Shown: positions 11,946 to 14,969 of the stretch, in pieces
How the letters are laid out: every line of letters begins with the position of its first letter
Numbering within the stretch: position 1 is the stretch's first letter
Origin: Solimicrobium sp040544425
GTDB taxonomy: Bacteria; Pseudomonadota; Gammaproteobacteria; Burkholderiales; Burkholderiaceae_D
Direction: 5' to 3'
Length of the DNA: 14,969 bases
Assembly: GCA_040544425.1 (NCBI GenBank)
Contig: JBEONO010000039.1
Location: 1-14,969, forward strand
The notes under the pieces: model-generated
Database searches by the model: none
What the model was told of the DNA's origin: nothing
Seen by the model: the letters and a program-made list of their open reading frames with translations, nothing else
Program-made: the position numbers and the translations under genes

Positions 11946-14945
11946 ATGCCCGTCAGCTTCCTAACATCCGATCAACTCAAAGACTATGGGCGTTACGACG
12001 GCGATCCATCTCCAGAGGATCTCACCCAATATTTCCATCTGGACGACCATGATCGTGCATTGATTAGCCGGCGGCGGGAAAAATATAATCGGCTCGGATT
12101 TGCTATTCAACTTGCAACGGTCAGATATATCGGCACCTTCCAGGAAAATCCGATTGACGTACCGGAAGTGGCTATTTGGATTCTGGCTCGGCAACTCGGG
12201 CATGATGATATCGATGGACTGGAAAAATATCGAGACGGCAGGCAGCGGATGGAGCATGTCGCGGAAATACAAAAGCATTTCGAATATCGCACGTTCACCG
12301 AATTTCCGGTCGGATTTCGTTTGGGGCGCTGGTTGTACGCATTGTGCTGGACCGGCACAGACCGGCCAAGCGTACTTTTCGACCGTGGAACCGCATGGCT
12401 TTTATCTCACAAAATCCTGCTGCCGGGAACAACCGTTTTGGAACGGTTCATTGCGCGTTTGCGCCAACGCGTGGAAAAACGCTTATGGAATATTCTGGCG
12501 CAAGATTTAAATCTCAATCAGCGATCGAATCTCGATCGCTTGCTCACGGTTCCAACTGGAAGTCGCGGTTCCGTGCTCGACAAGTTGCGGACCGGGCCGG
12601 CCGTCGTCAGCGCGCCGGCTCTGGTCAAGGCAATTAAACGATTAGAGGACGTTCGCGCCCTGGACATCCAGATACCGGTTGCTGCAAAGATCCCACCAAG
12701 TCGCCTTGCGGCGTTGGCGCGTTTTGCCAATACATCCAAGATAACTGCGATCTCCAAGCTGCCGAAGGCAAGGCGTTTGGCAACTTTGGTGGCGTTCGTC
12801 TACACCCTCGAAGCATCCGCGATCGACGACGCATTGCAAGTATTGGAAATATTGCTGCGCGATCTGTTCAGCAGCGCGCAGAAGGCGGATCAAAAAGCGC
12901 GCCTTCGTACCTTAAAGGATCTTGACGCTGCCGCGATGGTACTCGTGAAGGCGTGTTCAATCCTGCTAGATTTGAAACTTCCAGCCAGTAAAGTGCGAAC
13001 GAAAATATTCGAAGCTGTTCAACAGGAAATGCTTGCCGAAGCGATGCAGGAAGTCAGCACCTTGGTGCGCCCACCGCATGACGTTTTTTATGGCGCCTTA
13101 CATGAACAATATCGGCATGTGCGCGGGTTCTTGCCCGCAGTATTGAAGCATATCCAGTTTATTACCGCGCCTGCGGGTAAGGCGGTCGTGGCGGCGCTGA
13201 ATTACCTGCAAGTTCTTGAAGTCGATCCAAAACGAAAAATCGAGCCGCCGATGGACGTCGTCAACAAGGCGTGGCTGCAGTACGTGGTACCCGAAGAGGA
13301 TAAATTCGACCGGCGCGCGTATATGTTTTGCACGTTGGATCAATTGCGTATGGCAATTAGCCGGCGCGATGTATATGTCAATCCCAGTTGGCGTTACGCT
13401 GACCCGCGCAAGGGCATGCTGTCGCCTGCCGAATGGGAGTCGGCACGGCCTATCATCTGCCGCACGTTGGGCTTATCCACCAACGCGGAGTCGATCCTCA
13501 CCAGCTTACAGGATGAGCTGCATCAAACCTATCTCAGGGTGGCTGCGCGCTTGCCGGACAACCCTGCGGTACGCATCGAGACAACTGGGAAAAAACATGA
13601 ATTGATTCTGACGCCGTTCGACAAATTAGAAGATCCGCCATCCTTGAAAGCTTTGCGGAAAGTAGTTGCCGCCCGTATGCCCCGCGTAGACATACCGGAA
13701 ATCGTCCTTGAAATTGCCAATCGAACGGGATTTCACAAGGCATTCACCCATGTTAGCGAGCGCGAATCGCGCGCGGATGATCTGGTCACGAGTATTTGCG
13801 CGGTGCTGATCGCAGAAGCGTGCAATATTGGATTCCGCCCGCTGGTCCGGCAAGATATCCCGGCGTTACGCCGAGACCGTTTGTCGTGGGTCAATCAGAA
13901 TTACATGCGTAACGACACTATTACTCCGGCGAATGCATGCTTGGTCTTGGCGCAGAGCAGAATTGCATTGGCGCGCGTATGGGGTGGCGGCGACGTTGCT
14001 TCGGCGGACGGAATGCGTTTTGTCGTGCCGGTGCGAACCATTCATGCCGGACCCAACCCAAAATATTACGGTATCGGCCGTGGCGTCACTTGGTACAACC
14101 TGCTGTCGAATCAATACACAGGGCTAAACGGCATACCGGTGCCAGGCACGCTCAGGGATAGCCTGATATTGCTCGCCGTGGTGCTGGAACAGCAAACCGA
14201 ATTGCAGCCCACGCAGATTATGACCGACACGGGTGCATACTCCGACATCATCTTTGGCCTGTTCCGGTTGCTGGGTTATCGATTTTGCCCACGAATCGCC
14301 GATATTGGCGGCACACGTTTCTGGCGAATTGATCCAGATGCGGATTATGGCGAACTAAACAAGATATCGCGACATCGAATCAACATGGATCTCGCGGCGG
14401 AGCAGCTGGATGATTGTTTGCGCCTGGTCGGTTCCCTCAAGCTGGGCCGCATACCTGCGGCCGGAATTATGCGTACGTTGCAGGTTGGCGATAAGATGAC
14501 GCGCTTGGCGAAAGGTCTTGCGGAGATCGGAAAAATCGACAAGACGAACTGGAATCTGACTTACATTGACGACGAGAATACGCGCCGCAATACCCAGGTT
14601 CAATTGAATCGAGGGGAAGGCCGACATGCCTTGGCGCGTGCTGTTTTCCATGGCAAAAGAGGTGAGCTCCGGCAGCGCTATCAAGAAGGTCAGGAAGATC
14701 AGCTTGGAGCCTTGGGGCTGGTAGTGAATATCATCGTACTTTGGAACACCATTTATATGGAAGCGATACTCGAAGAACTCCGACGTGAAGGATACCCCGT
14801 GAAAGATGAAGATGTTGCGCACTTGTCGCCCTTGATCCATGAGCATATCAACATGCTCGGCCGATATTCGTTTGTTGTGCCGGAATCGGTGGCAAGAGGC
14901 GAACTTCGATCGCTGAGAGATCCTGTCGAGGATACTGAAGAATAG
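11946..14945 (+). CDS. tnpA: Tn3-family transposase TnpA
   Basis: 999 residues, full length for the family, with no frameshift. The N-terminal DUF4158-type region binds the terminal repeat (FLTSDQLKDYGRY, then YFHLDDHDRALISRRR and NRLGFAIQLATVRY). The C-terminal Tn3 DDE domain contains HAGPNPKYYGIGRGVTWYN and GQEDQLGALGLVVNIIVLWN. The catalytic triad is Asp688 in SADGMRF, Asp761 in IMTDTGAYSD and Glu891 in RGEGRHALAR. Spacings of 73 and 130 residues agree closely with the triads I recall for Tn3 and Tn4430. It performs replicative transposition, leaving a cointegrate for TnpS/TnpT to resolve. It points to the right end and stops 24 bases before the window edge, so the right terminal repeat should lie just beyond. 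The start follows the conserved family N-terminus. Confidence 0.96.
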   Translation: MPVSFLTSDQLKDYGRYDGDPSPEDLTQYFHLDDHDRALISRRREKYNRLGFAIQLATVRYIGTFQENPIDVPEVAIWILARQLGHDDIDGLEKYRDGRQRMEHVAEIQKHFEYRTFTEFPVGFRLGRWLYALCWTGTDRPSVLFDRGTAWLLSHKILLPGTTVLERFIARLRQRVEKRLWNILAQDLNLNQRSNLDRLLTVPTGSRGSVLDKLRTGPAVVSAPALVKAIKRLEDVRALDIQIPVAAKIPPSRLAALARFANTSKITAISKLPKARRLATLVAFVYTLEASAIDDALQVLEILLRDLFSSAQKADQKARLRTLKDLDAAAMVLVKACSILLDLKLPASKVRTKIFEAVQQEMLAEAMQEVSTLVRPPHDVFYGALHEQYRHVRGFLPAVLKHIQFITAPAGKAVVAALNYLQVLEVDPKRKIEPPMDVVNKAWLQYVVPEEDKFDRRAYMFCTLDQLRMAISRRDVYVNPSWRYADPRKGMLSPAEWESARPIICRTLGLSTNAESILTSLQDELHQTYLRVAARLPDNPAVRIETTGKKHELILTPFDKLEDPPSLKALRKVVAARMPRVDIPEIVLEIANRTGFHKAFTHVSERESRADDLVTSICAVLIAEACNIGFRPLVRQDIPALRRDRLSWVNQNYMRNDTITPANACLVLAQSRIALARVWGGGDVASADGMRFVVPVRTIHAGPNPKYYGIGRGVTWYNLLSNQYTGLNGIPVPGTLRDSLILLAVVLEQQTELQPTQIMTDTGAYSDIIFGLFRLLGYRFCPRIADIGGTRFWRIDPDADYGELNKISRHRINMDLAAEQLDDCLRLVGSLKLGRIPAAGIMRTLQVGDKMTRLAKGLAEIGKIDKTNWNLTYIDDENTRRNTQVQLNRGEGRHALARAVFHGKRGELRQRYQEGQEDQLGALGLVVNIIVLWNTIYMEAILEELRREGYPVKDEDVAHLSPLIHEHINMLGRYSFVVPESVARGELRSLRDPVEDTEE

Positions 14946-14969
14946 TACATGCGGATGCCACGCAAATTT

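Larger units (their letters stand above)
1..14969. mobile_element. Tn3-family transposon, Tn4651-type, carrying an RND efflux cargo (right end outside window)
   Basis: The left edge is a Tn3-type 38-bp terminal repeat. The next genes are a divergent tnpT/tnpS pair, and the right end is a full-length Tn3-family tnpA pointing outward. In Tn4651 (known family architecture) the resolution genes tnpS and tnpT lie at one end and tnpA at the other, with passenger genes between, exactly as here. The passengers are a two-component system, a three-gene RND pump, an EIIA-Ntr-like gene and a lipoprotein. Only 24 bases follow tnpA and they contain no inverted copy of the left repeat, so the element is not proven complete. 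Target-site duplications cannot be examined. Confidence 0.87.

Noticed and set aside
14681..14705. Glutamate of GQEDQLGALGL (residue 917) as the third DDE residue
   Set aside because: The spacing of 156 from Asp761 is too long. Glu891 in RGEGRH gives 130, matching the spacings I recall for Tn3 and Tn4430.
14355..14846. 163-residue minus-strand frame within tnpA
   Set aside because: It is the shadow of the conserved transposase catalytic region, with no domain or start signal of its own.
1..14969. CRISPR array, tRNA, rRNA or toxin-antitoxin genes
   Set aside because: No regularly spaced repeats, no tRNA- or rRNA-like stretches and no credible small two-gene module were seen on either strand.

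Overview
The window is most of a Tn3-family transposon of the Tn4651 type, read from its left tip. Base 1 is the first base of a 38-bp terminal inverted repeat that begins GGGGTTTG and ends GTTAAG. The last complete gene, a full-length Tn3-family transposase (tnpA), stops 24 bases before the right edge. The right inverted repeat is not seen and presumably lies just outside. Base composition, codon use and protein styles (NodT-type outer-membrane lipoprotein, CzcA-like RND pump, PtsN-like EIIA) suggest a proteobacterial host, most likely a betaproteobacterium. That host call is an inference from general resemblance only.

Layout: (1) 1-2492, left transposon module: IRL, then divergent tnpT (KfrA-like coiled-coil protein, minus strand) and tnpS (tyrosine recombinase, plus strand), flanking an AT-rich cointegrate-resolution region that contains a 7-6-7 core inverted repeat. 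(2) 2639-4706, a two-component system: an OmpR-family response regulator and a membrane histidine kinase overlapping by 8 bp. (3) 4793-10850, a tripartite RND efflux operon in the order membrane fusion protein, NodT-type outer membrane factor, inner-membrane pump. (4) 10943-11833, an EIIA-Ntr (PtsN)-like phosphocarrier domain protein and a small orphan lipoprotein. (5) 11946-14945, tnpA. Everything to the right of tnpT is on the plus strand, and no convincing terminator is visible between cargo genes or before tnpA.

How it fits together: TnpA would join donor and target into a cointegrate. TnpS, assisted by TnpT, would resolve it at the tnpS-tnpT intergenic site. The cargo is a self-contained regulated efflux unit. 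A sensor kinase with a small periplasmic domain would phosphorylate the regulator. A 16-bp sequence occurs in related form (13 of 16 identical) upstream of both the regulator and the efflux operon. The copy before the efflux operon contains TTTCC repeated at an 11-bp period, which is the usual geometry of OmpR/PhoB-family sites, so it is the best candidate regulator box.

The pump substrate cannot be settled from sequence. The permease has CzcA-like TM4 acidic residues (D394, D400, E407). The adaptor, the outer membrane factor and the sensor lack recognisable metal-binding clusters, and the outer membrane factor is of the NodT type more often paired with organic-compound pumps. The most unusual parts are the PtsN-like protein and the orphan lipoprotein carried with the pump.
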